NCBI GenBank assembly: GCA_910586425.1
Contig: CAJUHL010000018.1
Location: 1-33,322 of the forward strand
Reading direction: 5' to 3'
DNA: 33,322 nucleotides
DNA from: an uncultured Bacilli bacterium
GTDB taxonomy: Bacteria; Bacillota_I; Bacilli_A; RF39; UBA660
This document shows, piece after piece, positions 22,284 to 30,776 of this stretch. A program made the translations under genes and the position numbers. The notes beneath the pieces are model-generated. The model saw nothing but the letters and a program-made list of their open reading frames with translations, searched no databases and was not told the DNA's origin. How positions within the stretch are numbered: position 1 is the first letter of the stretch; each line of letters opens with the position of its first letter.

Positions 22284-22312
22284 TTGAAAAAAACAATGAA
22301 ATAAAGTAAAAT
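22284..22312 (+). promoter_or_regulatory. Promoter of gltX
   Basis: TTGAAA (22284-22289), 17 nt, TAAAAT (22307-22312). Confidence 0.7.
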
Positions 22313-22341
22313 GTGAATATGAAACAAAGGAGCATGATGAT

Positions 22342-23997
22342 ATGACCAATCAAGATTTAGCCAACTTAATTTTTCCAAATATTACAAAAACGATGGAGGA
22401 TTACGAAAAAGAATATCCAGCAAGAAACTTAAAAGAAGGTGCAATGGTAACAAGGTTTGCCCCATCTCCAACAGGGTTTGTTCATATTGGTAATTTTCTA
22501 TCTGCCCTAATTGATTTTGTAATGGCAAAAAAATCAGGTGGTGTTTTTTATTTAAGAAATGAAGATACCGATAAAAGTAGAGAAGTAGAAAAAGCAGTAG
22601 AAGTGATAATGGAAGTGCTACGTTATTATGGAATGGAACCTGATGAATATGAATATGAGGGAAAAACTGTAGGAAATTATGGCCCATATATTCAAAGTGA
22701 GCGGAAAGAAATTTACCATGCAGGTATTAAACATTTAATTGCAATCGGAAGAGCTTATCCATGTTTTTGTGAGAAAGATCATTTGGATCAAATGCGTGAA
22801 AATCAAGAAAAAAACAAAATGCGTACAGGATATTATGGAAAATATGCATCTTGTCGTAATCTATCGGTAGAAGAAGCTATCAAGAGAATTCAAAACAAAG
22901 AACCTTATGTCATTCGTTTTCGTTCAAATGGAAATTTTGATGACCGTTTTTGGTTTGATGACATGGTCAGGGGAAAATTATATTTGAATCAAAATGATCA
23001 AGATATTGTCATTATGAAATCTGATAATTTACTTCCAACTTACCACTTTGCCCACATTATTGATGACCATTTTATGCATACAACACATGTTGTACGCGGA
23101 GAAGAATGGTTGCCTTCTGTGGCGGTTCATATTGAACTCTTTGAAGCCATGGGATGGGAAGCTCCAAAATATATTCATACCCCTTTGATTTTAAAACAAG
23201 ATGGAGAAATCAAACGTAAGATTAGCAAACGAAAAGATCCAGAGGCTTTAATGAGCTATTATATGGAAAAAGGATACCCAATTGAAGCAGTAATAGAAGC
23301 ATTGATGACCATTATCAATTCCAATTATGAAGAGTGGCGTACTGCCAATCCAGATAAAACTTTTTTAGATTTTGATTTTCAAGCAAAAAAAATGTCTTCA
23401 TCTGGAGGAGCTTTGTTTGATTTAGAAAAATTAAACAATATTTCTAAAAATATTATTTCTAGAATGACCAAAGAAACGTTATATGAAAAAGCTTATGAGT
23501 GGTCAAAAACATATTCAGAAGAGTTAAAAAATTTAATCGAACAAAATCCAGAATATTTTAAACAAATCATCAATATTGAGCGAGTTCAAAAGAAACCAAG
23601 AAAAGATTATGAGACCTATGCATCAATTTTAAAGGAAATTTGTTATATGTACGATGATTTATTTGCCCAAATGGATACCTATGATTTTGGGAAGATCAAA
23701 GATAAAAATGAAATTTCAAAAATTTTAAAAACATATTTAGAAAAATATTATGATGAGCAGGATGACAAAGATACTTGGTTTGCAAAAATCAAAGCGTTAA
23801 CAACCGAATTAGGATATTCGGCAGATATGAAAGCATATAAGGAAAAGCCAGAAGCTTATAAAGGAAGTGTTGCTGATATCAGTACTGTGATTCGTGTAGC
23901 TTTAACGACACGTTCCATGACCCCAGATTTGTATGAATTATTAAAATTACTTGGAAAAGAAAGAATTGAAAAACGATTTCAAAAATTTTATCAATAA
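22342..23997 (+). CDS. gltX: Glutamyl-tRNA synthetase
   Basis: GluRS charges tRNA-Glu. The 551-residue product has the class I core with 'TRFAPSPTGFVHIGNFLSAL' (HIGN as the HIGH motif), 'FYLRNEDTDKSREV', 'YPCFCEK', 'HVVRGEEWLPS' and 'IKRKISKRKDPEAL' (KISKR as KMSKS), then a helical anticodon-binding domain. It has an N-terminal extension of about 30 residues before the usual start, shared with a Firmicutes subgroup. Whether it also charges tRNA-Gln cannot be decided here. AAGGAG at 22327-22332 precedes ATG 22342. A tRNA-Glu gene is in the same window at 29199. Confidence 0.95.
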   Translation: MTNQDLANLIFPNITKTMEDYEKEYPARNLKEGAMVTRFAPSPTGFVHIGNFLSALIDFVMAKKSGGVFYLRNEDTDKSREVEKAVEVIMEVLRYYGMEPDEYEYEGKTVGNYGPYIQSERKEIYHAGIKHLIAIGRAYPCFCEKDHLDQMRENQEKNKMRTGYYGKYASCRNLSVEEAIKRIQNKEPYVIRFRSNGNFDDRFWFDDMVRGKLYLNQNDQDIVIMKSDNLLPTYHFAHIIDDHFMHTTHVVRGEEWLPSVAVHIELFEAMGWEAPKYIHTPLILKQDGEIKRKISKRKDPEALMSYYMEKGYPIEAVIEALMTIINSNYEEWRTANPDKTFLDFDFQAKKMSSSGGALFDLEKLNNISKNIISRMTKETLYEKAYEWSKTYSEELKNLIEQNPEYFKQIINIERVQKKPRKDYETYASILKEICYMYDDLFAQMDTYDFGKIKDKNEISKILKTYLEKYYDEQDDKDTWFAKIKALTTELGYSADMKAYKEKPEAYKGSVADISTVIRVALTTRSMTPDLYELLKLLGKERIEKRFQKFYQ

Positions 23998-24000
23998 AGA

Positions 24001-24026
24001 AAAGCATGCCCAGAGTATGTTTTTTG
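24001..24026 (+). terminator. Intrinsic terminator of gltX
   Basis: AAAGCAT (24001-24007) pairs with ATGTTTT (24017-24023), one G-U pair, within a T-rich tail. Confidence 0.6.
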
Positions 24027-24166
24027 TTTTCTTTCTATTTCTCTAGAGTTGTTTTTCTGTTCTATTTTTGAACATCATATTTTTTCACTTAACTTTCACT
24101 TTCTAAATATATATTAATCAATTTTAGTATGAGTAGCAAAGGGAATCAATATAATAGAATAAAAAA

Positions 24167-24195
24167 TTTATTTTTATGGGAAATTGTGCTAATAT
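24167..24195 (+). promoter_or_regulatory. Probable promoter of the ABC exporter operon
   Basis: TTTATT (24167-24172), 17 nt, TAATAT (24190-24195) with extended TG (TGCTAATAT). Confidence 0.45.
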
Positions 24196-24214
24196 GAATA
24201 AAGGAGGAGTTTAC

Positions 24215-25153
24215 ATGAAAAATATAGTTGAAGTGAAACATTTAACGAAAAAATACAAACAACTAATGGCGGTTGATAATCTTTCATTGGAAGTACATGA
24301 AGGTGAAATTTTAGGGTTACTAGGACCTAATGGAAGTGGTAAAACAACTACCATCAATTGTATTTTGTCTCTGCTCAATTATGATAGCGGAAGTATCTCT
24401 ATTTTTGGAAAAGAGATGCATCCTAATGCCTATGATATCAAAAGGCAAATTGGTGTTGTTTTTCAAGAACTTGCTTTGTTTGAAGAATTAAATGTGTATG
24501 ATAATATCGATTATTTTTGTGGTCTTTATATCAAAGATAAAAATTTACGAAAAAACTATATTGAAGACGCCATTCATTTGGTAGGATTAGAAGAGTTTCG
24601 AAAATTTCATCCAAAACAATTATCAGGGGGGCTCAAAAGAAGACTCAACATCGCTTGCGGGATTGCTCATAAACCCAAATTGATTATTTTAGATGAACCA
24701 ACAGTTGCGGTTGATCCTCAAAGTAGAAATCATATTTTAACAGGAATCGAAACCTTAAGAAAAGAAGGAGCTACCATTATATATACAACCCATTATATGG
24801 AGGAAGTAGAAATCCTATGTGATCGTATTTTCATTTTGGATAAAGGTCGTATTATTGCAAGTGGAACCAAAGAGGAACTAAAGTCTCTAGCACACATTGA
24901 AGAAAAAGTCACGATAGAAGATATAAGATTAGAAGAAAATCAAGTTCTGCAAATGCGTAATCTTAAAAATGTAGAAGATGTTGTTTACCAAAACAATCGG
25001 TTACTCATTACGTATAAACAAGGAAAGAATAATTTAATAGAACTAATCGATTATATGAAAGGAATGGGACTTCATTATAGTAAGATTTATTCAGAAAGGC
25101 CAACACTAAATGATGTATTTTTAGAGTTGACAGGAAAGGAATTAAGAGACTGA
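24215..25153 (+). CDS. ABC transporter ATP-binding protein (ABC-2 exporter type)
   Basis: A 312-residue ATPase. Walker A 'GPNGSGKTT', Q-loop 'GVVFQE', signature 'LSGGLKRRLNIACGIAHKP', Walker B 'LIILDEPTVAVDP', and H-loop 'YTTHYMEEVE' are all intact. The C-terminal extension (about 220-312) with 'RPTLNDVFLELTGKELRD' is the DrrA/CcmA-like accessory domain of drug, lipid or peptide exporters. AAGGAGGAG precedes ATG 24215. The stop overlaps the next start (TGATG), and two ABC-2 permeases follow, completing a transporter. The substrate is not evident; no immunity or biosynthesis genes are adjacent. Confidence 0.92.
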   Translation: MKNIVEVKHLTKKYKQLMAVDNLSLEVHEGEILGLLGPNGSGKTTTINCILSLLNYDSGSISIFGKEMHPNAYDIKRQIGVVFQELALFEELNVYDNIDYFCGLYIKDKNLRKNYIEDAIHLVGLEEFRKFHPKQLSGGLKRRLNIACGIAHKPKLIILDEPTVAVDPQSRNHILTGIETLRKEGATIIYTTHYMEEVEILCDRIFILDKGRIIASGTKEELKSLAHIEEKVTIEDIRLEENQVLQMRNLKNVEDVVYQNNRLLITYKQGKNNLIELIDYMKGMGLHYSKIYSERPTLNDVFLELTGKELRD

Positions 25154-26337
25154 TGTTACACAATTTCAAATATGCTTTTATTACTCTCTTTCAAAATAAA
25201 GTACTTATCTTCTGGACATTTGCTTTTCCAATATTGCTTGGAACTTTTTTTCAAATGGCATTTCAAGATATTGAAAAAAGTGAAAAACTTCATCAAATGG
25301 AAATTGCAATTATCGAAAATGAACATTACCAAAATAGTCCTATCTGGAAACAAACATTTTCCTCTTTAAGTGATAAAAATAATCCCAATTTCCTGTTTAA
25401 TATTACTTACACCGATGAAGAAGAAGCCAAAGAATTACTCAAAAAAGATAAAATTGTTGGCTATTTTAAATTAGAAGAAACTCCACAGATCGTTGTACAA
25501 ACAAGTGGAATGAATCAAACAATCTTCAAATCTGTAGTCGAAGAAATTGCAGAACAAGAAATTTTATACAATGCGTGGTTACAAAAGAAATTAGAAGACC
25601 ATTTCTCAAACAATTTTGATATCCCAAATGATCCGCAATGGTATCAACATCTAAATCAAGAACTCAATGAACTGCTGAATGTAGAAACCATCATCAAAGA
25701 TACTACACATTCCCATTTAAGTTATACTATGATTGAGTTTTACACTTTGATTGCGATGGCAGCTCTTTATGGTGGGATTTTGGGAATGACTGCCATAAAT
25801 CAGATATTAGCCAATATGAGTGCGAATGGAAAAAGAATCGCCATTAGTCCACTTTCTAAAGGAAAATTAATTTTCAGTAGTGTAGCTGCTAGTTATATTG
25901 TACAATTGATTGGCCTTTCTCTTTTATTTTTCTACACGATTTTTATCTTAAAAGTCGATTATGGGAATCATTTGTTTCATATTATTTTACTTGCTCTTAC
26001 AGGTAGTTTGGCAGGCCTTTCTCTCGGTGTAGCCGTCGCGAGTATTTTAAAGGTAAATGAAAATACTAAAACAGGTATTATTATTGCGATAACGATGCTG
26101 GGGTGTTTCTTATCGGGAATGATGGGTATTAGTATGAAATATATCATTGATAAAAATGTTCCAATTATCAATCAAATCAATCCTGCTAGTATGATTACAG
26201 ATGGTTTTTATGCATTATATTACTATGATACGTTTGATCGTTTTTACTATAATATAGTTAGTTTACTGCTGTTTGCATTCCTCATGATTACATTATCAAT
26301 TGTTTACTTAAGGAGGCAAAAGTATGACAGTATTTAA
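25153..26337 (+). CDS. ABC-2 type transporter permease (first subunit)
   Basis: A 394-residue membrane protein of the ABC-2 family: one TM helix at the N-terminus ('VLIFWTFAFPILLGTFFQMAF'), a large extracytoplasmic domain (about 45-190), then five or six TM segments including 'EFYTLIAMAALYGGILGMTAI' and 'IIIAITMLGCFLSGMMGISM'. The NPASMITDGFYALYY segment before the last helix is typical of the family. It starts one base into the ATPase stop codon and overlaps the second permease by 14 bases. It presumably forms a heterodimer with the next gene product. Confidence 0.88.
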   Translation: MLHNFKYAFITLFQNKVLIFWTFAFPILLGTFFQMAFQDIEKSEKLHQMEIAIIENEHYQNSPIWKQTFSSLSDKNNPNFLFNITYTDEEEAKELLKKDKIVGYFKLEETPQIVVQTSGMNQTIFKSVVEEIAEQEILYNAWLQKKLEDHFSNNFDIPNDPQWYQHLNQELNELLNVETIIKDTTHSHLSYTMIEFYTLIAMAALYGGILGMTAINQILANMSANGKRIAISPLSKGKLIFSSVAASYIVQLIGLSLLFFYTIFILKVDYGNHLFHIILLALTGSLAGLSLGVAVASILKVNENTKTGIIIAITMLGCFLSGMMGISMKYIIDKNVPIINQINPASMITDGFYALYYYDTFDRFYYNIVSLLLFAFLMITLSIVYLRRQKYDSI

Positions 26338-27466
26338 AACGTTTCTCAAAGTTTTATACCGATATAAAGGAACAGTAATATTATATACGATTATTTTAGT
26401 TTTCTTTGCTGGTTTTAGCTTAAAAAGCAATGGAAATGGAACTTCTTTTGTAGCAAACAAACCACGTGTTCTCATTATAAATGAAGACAAAGAAGAAGGA
26501 ATTACGCAAAGTTTAGTAAAATATATGGAAGAAAATAGTGAACAAGTCAACGTAAAAGAGGATGCGAGAGATGATGCATTATTTTATCGTGACGTGAATT
26601 ACATTGTTTTGATTCAAAAAAACTTTGGAGATGATTTTTTACAAGGAAAAGATCCACAGATTGAAATAAAAAGTACAGGGGATTATCAAGCAAGTCTTGC
26701 AGAAATATTGTTAGAACGGTATTTGAAAGTCGCCCGTTTCTACCTTAAAATAGCAGCTTCAGAAACAGAAATCATAGATTTGACAGAAGATACATTAAAA
26801 AAACAAGTAGAAGTACAAGTGGTATCCAAGTTAGATGTAAGTCGTTTAGAACAAGCTACGACGTATTATAACTTTACAAATTATTGTATTTTAGCAGGGT
26901 GTATTTATATTGTTTGTTTTATTCTATCTAGCTTTAAAGAAAAAGGTGTTAAGAGAAGGACAATTATAAGTAGTACTTCTTATGTTAAATTCAATCGTAA
27001 TTTATTGATATCTAATAGTTTATTTGCTATCACTTTATGGATGTTCTATGTTCTCATTAGTTTTTTCTTAATTGGTGATATTATGTTTAGCATTCATGGA
27101 CTTTTCTATATGATTAATTCTTTTTTATTTACAATATGTGCTTTAACGATTGCTTTTTTGATTGGTAATTTGCTTCAAAATAAAAATGCCATTAGTGGAA
27201 TAGTTAATGTGATCGCACTGGGAAGTAGTTTTTTATGTGGTTCTTTTGTACCAATGGAATGGCTACCAAAGTCTGTTTTAACACTCGCCCATATTTTGCC
27301 CTCTTATTGGTATATTAAAACCAATGAGTGTTTAAAAATAATAGAGGAATTGAATATAGAATCGTTAAAACCAATTTTGTTTAATATGGGTATGCTAGGA
27401 TGTTTTTCAATCTTTTTCATTGTTATTACGAATATTACTTCAAATCGGAAACGTAAAATGGGATAA
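26324..27466 (+). CDS. ABC-2 type transporter permease (second subunit)
   Basis: A 380-residue protein with the same plan: N-terminal TM helix ('TVILYTIILVFFAGFSL'), an extracytoplasmic domain (about 40-185), and about six C-terminal TM helices, with 'GSSFLCGSFVPMEWLPKSVLTLAHILPSYWYIKT' (in parts) as the characteristic late segment. AAGGAGGC just before ATG 26324 lies inside the preceding gene, so the three genes form one tightly coupled operon, ending at a shared terminator. Confidence 0.88.
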   Translation: MTVFKTFLKVLYRYKGTVILYTIILVFFAGFSLKSNGNGTSFVANKPRVLIINEDKEEGITQSLVKYMEENSEQVNVKEDARDDALFYRDVNYIVLIQKNFGDDFLQGKDPQIEIKSTGDYQASLAEILLERYLKVARFYLKIAASETEIIDLTEDTLKKQVEVQVVSKLDVSRLEQATTYYNFTNYCILAGCIYIVCFILSSFKEKGVKRRTIISSTSYVKFNRNLLISNSLFAITLWMFYVLISFFLIGDIMFSIHGLFYMINSFLFTICALTIAFLIGNLLQNKNAISGIVNVIALGSSFLCGSFVPMEWLPKSVLTLAHILPSYWYIKTNECLKIIEELNIESLKPILFNMGMLGCFSIFFIVITNITSNRKRKMG

Positions 27467-27473
27467 AAAATAA

Positions 27474-27497
27474 AAAACACCAGTGAAGGTGTTTTTT
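27474..27497. terminator. Bidirectional terminator between ABC operon and collagen-like gene
   Basis: AAAACACC (27474-27481) pairs with GGTGTTTT (27488-27495); T-tracts on both strands. Confidence 0.88.
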
Positions 27498-27505
27498 GAT
27501 TAGGA

Positions 27506-28996
27506 TTAATTTACTTTTTTAACGCTTAATGTAGCATTAACACCAGTACCTAAAGTTACTCCCACTGCTAATAAAGCAGATAAAGCCATATCAACAACAT
27601 CTCCTGCTGCTAGGGTTACTAGGGTACTACCACTATAAATTGAGCCTACACCAACAGATAAGACTCTAGAGATCACTGTTGATGGGATATTTGTTCCGTT
27701 AATACGAACAGCAAGAGTAAGCGTTGTTCCAAGTGCAACGGATACATTACTATAGTAATTAATTTCATAAGTACCTGCTTGATTTACAGTAATGCTGTTA
27801 GCTGGCGTATAAGTAACATTTAAGTTAGGCATTGCTGTTGGCAATCCTATTTCTGTTTGTGTTCCTATACCTAAATTAATAGTTTGAGCTGTATTACTGT
27901 ATTTACCACCATAGGCATTTAATCCATTAGCTGGACCCGTAGGTCCAGTTACGCCTGTTGGACCAGTCGCTCCTGTTGCTCCTGCTGTTCCTGTCAAGCC
28001 CGTAGGTCCAGTAGGTCCAGCGATTCCTTGTAAACCTTGAAGGCCTTGAGGTCCTGTCGCACCTGTAGGTCCGGTTGCACCAGTTGGTCCCGTAGGTCCA
28101 GTAGGCCCAGCAATTCCTTGTAGACCTTGAGGTCCAGTAGGTCCTGTCACACCTGTAGGTCCGGTTGCACCAGTTGGTCCAGTAGGCCCAGTAGGCCCAG
28201 CGATTCCCTGTAGACCTTGAAGACCTTGAGGTCCCGTCGCACCTGTAGGCCCGGTTACACCAGTTGGTCCAGTAGGCCCAGCGATTCCCTGTAGACCTTG
28301 AAGACCTTGAGGTCCCGTCGCACCTGTAGGCCCGGTTACACCAGTTGGTCCAGTAGGCCCAGCGATTCCCTGTAGACCCTGAAGACCTTGAGGTCCCGTC
28401 GCACCCGTAGGTCCGGTTACACCAGTTGGTCCAGTAGGTCCAGTAGGCCCAGCAATTCCTTGTAAACCTTGAAGACCTTGAGGTCCTGTCGCACCCGTAG
28501 GCCCAGTTACACCCGTAGGTCCAGTAGGCCCAGCGATTCCCTGTAAACCTTGAAGACCTTGAGGTCCTGTCGCACCTGTAGGTCCGGTTACACCAGTTGG
28601 TCCAGTAGGTCCAGCGATTCCCTGTAAACCTTGAAGGCCTTGAGGTCCTGTCGCACCTGTAGGCCCAGTTACACCAGTTGGTCCAGTAGGTCCAGCGATT
28701 CCCTGTAAACCTTGAAGACCTTGAGGTCCCGTCGCACCCGTAGGCCCAGTTGCACCTGCAGGTCCAGTAGGTCCTCCCGCAGGTCCCATAGGCCCAGTTG
28801 CACCCGTAGGTCCAGTAGGTCCAGCGATTCCTTGTAAACCTTGAGGTCCTGTCGGTCCAGTTGGCCCTGTAGACCCAGCTGCACTAATTATGCCGGCCAC
28901 GTTACCACAGATTTTTTCATCAGCTTTAATTTTTGCTAATGCATCTTGATATACGCGATCACATGGATCACCACAATTATTATTTGAACAGTTCAC
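27506..28996 (-). CDS. BclA-like collagen-repeat exosporium/spore surface glycoprotein
   Basis: A 496-residue protein. The short N-terminus has paired Cys residues ('[13 protein letters not shown]'). A Gly-X-Y region runs from about residue 44 to 356, dominated by GPT, GAT, GVT and [12 protein letters not shown] triplets. The C-terminal globular domain of about 140 residues ('[20 protein letters not shown]', '[20 protein letters not shown]', '[14 protein letters not shown]') is a C1q/TNF-like trimerising jelly roll as in BclA. Thr-rich triplets are typical O-glycosylation sites. One register break (GPA-G-GPT) occurs early in the helix. The start is GTG 28996 with AAGGATGG at 29011-29004. A sigma-K-like promoter precedes it, fitting a late spore-surface role. 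Confidence 0.85.
   Translation of the reverse strand: MNCSNNNCGDPCDRVYQDALAKIKADEKICGNVAGIISAAGSTGPTGPTGPQGLQGIAGPTGPTGATGPMGPAGGPTGPAGATGPTGATGPQGLQGLQGIAGPTGPTGVTGPTGATGPQGLQGLQGIAGPTGPTGVTGPTGATGPQGLQGLQGIAGPTGPTGVTGPTGATGPQGLQGLQGIAGPTGPTGPTGVTGPTGATGPQGLQGLQGIAGPTGPTGVTGPTGATGPQGLQGLQGIAGPTGPTGVTGPTGATGPQGLQGLQGIAGPTGPTGPTGATGPTGVTGPTGPQGLQGIAGPTGPTGPTGATGPTGATGPQGLQGLQGIAGPTGPTGLTGTAGATGATGPTGVTGPTGPANGLNAYGGKYSNTAQTINLGIGTQTEIGLPTAMPNLNVTYTPANSITVNQAGTYEINYYSNVSVALGTTLTLAVRINGTNIPSTVISRVLSVGVGSIYSGSTLVTLAAGDVVDMALSALLAVGVTLGTGVNATLSVKKVN
27929..28867 (-). repeat. Tandem 81-bp minisatellite coding for collagen triplets
   Basis: The repeat unit of 27 residues ([16 protein letters not shown] followed by [11 protein letters not shown]) occurs about five times exactly, with further copies expanded by one triplet or with A/V exchanges. 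Synonymous third-base differences between copies show that the units are not all recent duplicates. Such arrays usually vary in length between strains. Confidence 0.9.
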
Positions 28997-29018
28997 TTTA
29001 TATCCATCCTTTCTATTA

Positions 29019-29045
29019 TAAAATATGCAACAGATAATTCTAGGT
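29019..29045 (-). promoter_or_regulatory. Sigma-K-like promoter of the collagen-like gene
   Basis: On the minus strand ACC (29045-29043), 15 nt, CATATTTTA (29027-29019), which fits CATAnnnTA of sigma-K; the -35 (mACm) is loose and spacing one short. The leader would be about 16 nt. Confidence 0.45.
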
Positions 29046-29142
29046 AAGTACAAATTGCTATCCATAATATAAAAATTGTACTATTTTTCTTATAAACAAA
29101 GATATTTATGAATATAATTTCCGAATAAAGGACTAAAAATGT

Positions 29143-29171
29143 TTGGCTTTTTCATGTAGTTATGTTATACT
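29143..29171 (+). promoter_or_regulatory. Promoter of tRNA-Glu
   Basis: TTGGCT (29143-29148), 17 nt, TATACT (29166-29171) with extended TG (TGTTATACT). Confidence 0.75.
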
Positions 29172-29198
29172 AGATATGTAGTTGAAAGACTATAAAAT

Positions 29199-29275
29199 GA
29201 CTCGTTGGTGAAGTGGTTTAACACGCTGCCCTCTCAAGGCAGTATACACGGGTTCGAAACCCGTACGAGTTACCA
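29199..29275 (+). tRNA. tRNA-Glu (anticodon CUC)
   Basis: Cloverleaf by eye: acceptor GACTCGT (29199-29205) with ACGAGTT (29265-29271, first pair G-U), anticodon stem CTGCC (29226-29230) with GGCAG (29238-29242), loop CTCTCAA with T at position 33 and anticodon CTC (29233-29235), T arm ACGGG-TTCGAAA-CCCGT, discriminator A 29272, and encoded CCA 29273-29275. The sequence resembles Bacillus tRNA-Glu. CUC is the rarer of the two Glu anticodons in AT-rich genomes. Confidence 0.93.
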
Positions 29276-29381
29276 AAGTAAATTAAAATCAGTCGTATTG
29301 ATTGATTTTTTCATATTTTATGAAATTGAGTGCAACATTTTGGATCATTCAATTGTATTCTATATGAGAGGAGTGGAGAGT

Positions 29382-29867
29382 ATGGAGGGCTCTTTGTTGT
29401 GCGCAGACAAAGAGATTACTCGTCTTTATAATCAGTATGTGAATATGGTGTATCAAATTTGTTTTCTATATTTAAAAAATAAAGCTGATACCGAGGATGC
29501 AGTACAGACGACCTTTATTCAATTATTAAGTGAAAAAAAAGCCTTTCAAAGTGAAGAACACGTGAAAGCATGGCTGATTCGTACCGCATCCAATTATTGC
29601 AAAAATCAGTTGAAACATTGGTGGAGAAAAAATAAAGACATAGAATTAATCACAGAATTTGGAAATATTGACAAAGTCGATCATACATTAGAGGCTTTGT
29701 TACAACTACCAGAAAAATACAAAACTGTAATTTATATGTATTACTATATGGGTTATAGAGCAGAGGAAATCGCAAAAATATTAAATCAAAAACATACAAC
29801 CATTAGAACACTACTCTCTCGTGGAAGAGAACGATTGAAGCAAATGATAGGGGGAGAACTTTCGTGA
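29382..29867 (+). CDS. ECF-type RNA polymerase sigma factor
   Basis: A 161-residue sigma-70 family protein with regions 2 and 4 only. Region 2 has 'LYNQYVNMVYQICFLYLKNKADTEDAVQTTFIQLL' (in parts) and 'VKAWLIRTASNYCKNQLKHWWRK'; region 4 has 'LQLPEKYKTVIYMYYYMGYRAEEIAKILNQKHTTIRTLLSRGRERLK' (in parts). ATG 29382 with AGGAG at 29369-29373 is chosen; the open frame runs upstream through the tRNA and cannot be coding there. Its stop overlaps the GTG start of a membrane protein that looks like its anti-sigma factor. The inducing signal is unknown. Confidence 0.9.
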   Translation: MEGSLLCADKEITRLYNQYVNMVYQICFLYLKNKADTEDAVQTTFIQLLSEKKAFQSEEHVKAWLIRTASNYCKNQLKHWWRKNKDIELITEFGNIDKVDHTLEALLQLPEKYKTVIYMYYYMGYRAEEIAKILNQKHTTIRTLLSRGRERLKQMIGGELS

Positions 29868-30277
29868 TCAATAAAAAATTTCAAAAATCATGTGACCAGA
29901 TTCTTCCCACCGAATGCGAAAAACAGCGTATGCTAGCACATATTTTATGTCCAAAGAAAAAAAGGGGTTTTAACAAAATTTGGATATTTGGGACCTGTTT
30001 CACCACTACAGTGGCCGCAATCTTCTTCATGATGATAAGTCATCCTACAACTGATCAACCAAATGGGTTATCAGTGATGCGGGCTTCGAACTTAAATACG
30101 ATAGAATATAAAGGGGAATGCTATCAATATATAGGTATTTATCATGAAAAAGACTTAAAACATACCAAAGAACAAATTCCGGGGGGAATTGTCTATCAAA
30201 TTAAAAATCAAAAAGATGCAATTGTAATTTATCAAAATGGTGAATATCAACACTATCTAAAATGTAAAGGAGAATAA
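29864..30277 (+). CDS. Probable anti-sigma factor, single-pass membrane protein
   Basis: A 137-residue protein: cytoplasmic N-terminus of about 38 residues with two Cys ('CDQILPTECEKQRMLAHILC'), one TM helix ('IWIFGTCFTTTVAAIFFMMI', about 39-58), and an extracytoplasmic domain of about 75 residues ('IEYKGECYQYIGIYHEKDLK', 'GGIVYQIKNQKDAIVIYQNGEYQHYLKC'). GTG 29864 overlaps the sigma stop (GTGA) and is preceded by GGGGGAG. Position, topology and coupling indicate a membrane anti-sigma factor; no zinc-finger HxxxCxxC was seen. The outer domain may be the sensor (inference). Confidence 0.65.
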   Translation: MINKKFQKSCDQILPTECEKQRMLAHILCPKKKRGFNKIWIFGTCFTTTVAAIFFMMISHPTTDQPNGLSVMRASNLNTIEYKGECYQYIGIYHEKDLKHTKEQIPGGIVYQIKNQKDAIVIYQNGEYQHYLKCKGE

Positions 30278-30279
30278 AA

Positions 30280-30738
30280 ATGTTAAAAAAATTATTTGTA
30301 TTAGGAACAACATTCATGTTGTGTCTTACTATGGTAGGATGTGGAAACAAGAATATCGAGGGAAATCTATCAGATTTAATGACTAAAATTTATCAGGATA
30401 TCCCAGAAGAAGAATTTCCAATGATGTTAGAGAATAGAGAAGTAACAAAGGAAAATGTTGAAAATTATTTAGGAAGCAAAGAGATTGAATTCAAAGAAGC
30501 ACTTGCTTCAGAATCAATGACTGGTTCTATCGCATACTCTGTTGTACTTGTAAGAGCAAAAGAAGGAGCAGACATTGAAAAATTAAAACAACAAATTAAG
30601 GAAAATGTAAATCCTAGAAAATGGATTTGTGTTGGCGTTGAAAACGTTGTAGTAGAAAATAAAGGGGATTTAATTATTGTAATTTTATCTGATAATTTAG
30701 GTGATAAAATCAAAAAAGGATTTGAAAATTTAAAATAA
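30280..30738 (+). CDS. DUF4358-like lipoprotein
   Basis: A 152-residue lipoprotein with a signal peptide ('LKKLFVLGTTFMLCLTMVGC') and Cys at about residue 21. The mature part, 'DLMTKIYQDIPEEEFPMML', 'NYLGSKEIEFKEALASESM', 'GSIAYSVVLVRAKEGADIE', 'NPRKWICVGVENVVVENKGDLIIVILSD' (in parts), matches the DUF4358 pattern found next to MBOAT and DHHW genes in gut Firmicutes. Function unknown, perhaps in the same surface-acylation system. It starts 2 nt after the anti-sigma stop and is followed by a strong terminator. Confidence 0.72.
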   Translation: MLKKLFVLGTTFMLCLTMVGCGNKNIEGNLSDLMTKIYQDIPEEEFPMMLENREVTKENVENYLGSKEIEFKEALASESMTGSIAYSVVLVRAKEGADIEKLKQQIKENVNPRKWICVGVENVVVENKGDLIIVILSDNLGDKIKKGFENLK

Positions 30739-30759
30739 GTCTTCTTAAGAAGACTTTTT
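30737..30759 (+). terminator. Intrinsic terminator of the ECF sigma operon
   Basis: AAGTCTTCTT and AAGAAGACTT (30737-30756), a long near-perfect palindrome, then TTT C. Its 3' flank runs into the ribosome binding site of the MBOAT gene. Confidence 0.75.
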
Positions 30760-30776
30760 CTTAAGGAGAGGTTTCT

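Noticed and set aside
27929..28867. Regular repeats suggesting a CRISPR array
   Set aside because: The repeats are contiguous, have no unique spacers, and translate into Gly-X-Y triplets.
29205..29381. N-terminal extension of the ECF sigma factor
   Set aside because: The open frame runs through the tRNA-Glu gene; AGGAG before ATG 29382 and the sigma domain start give the real beginning.
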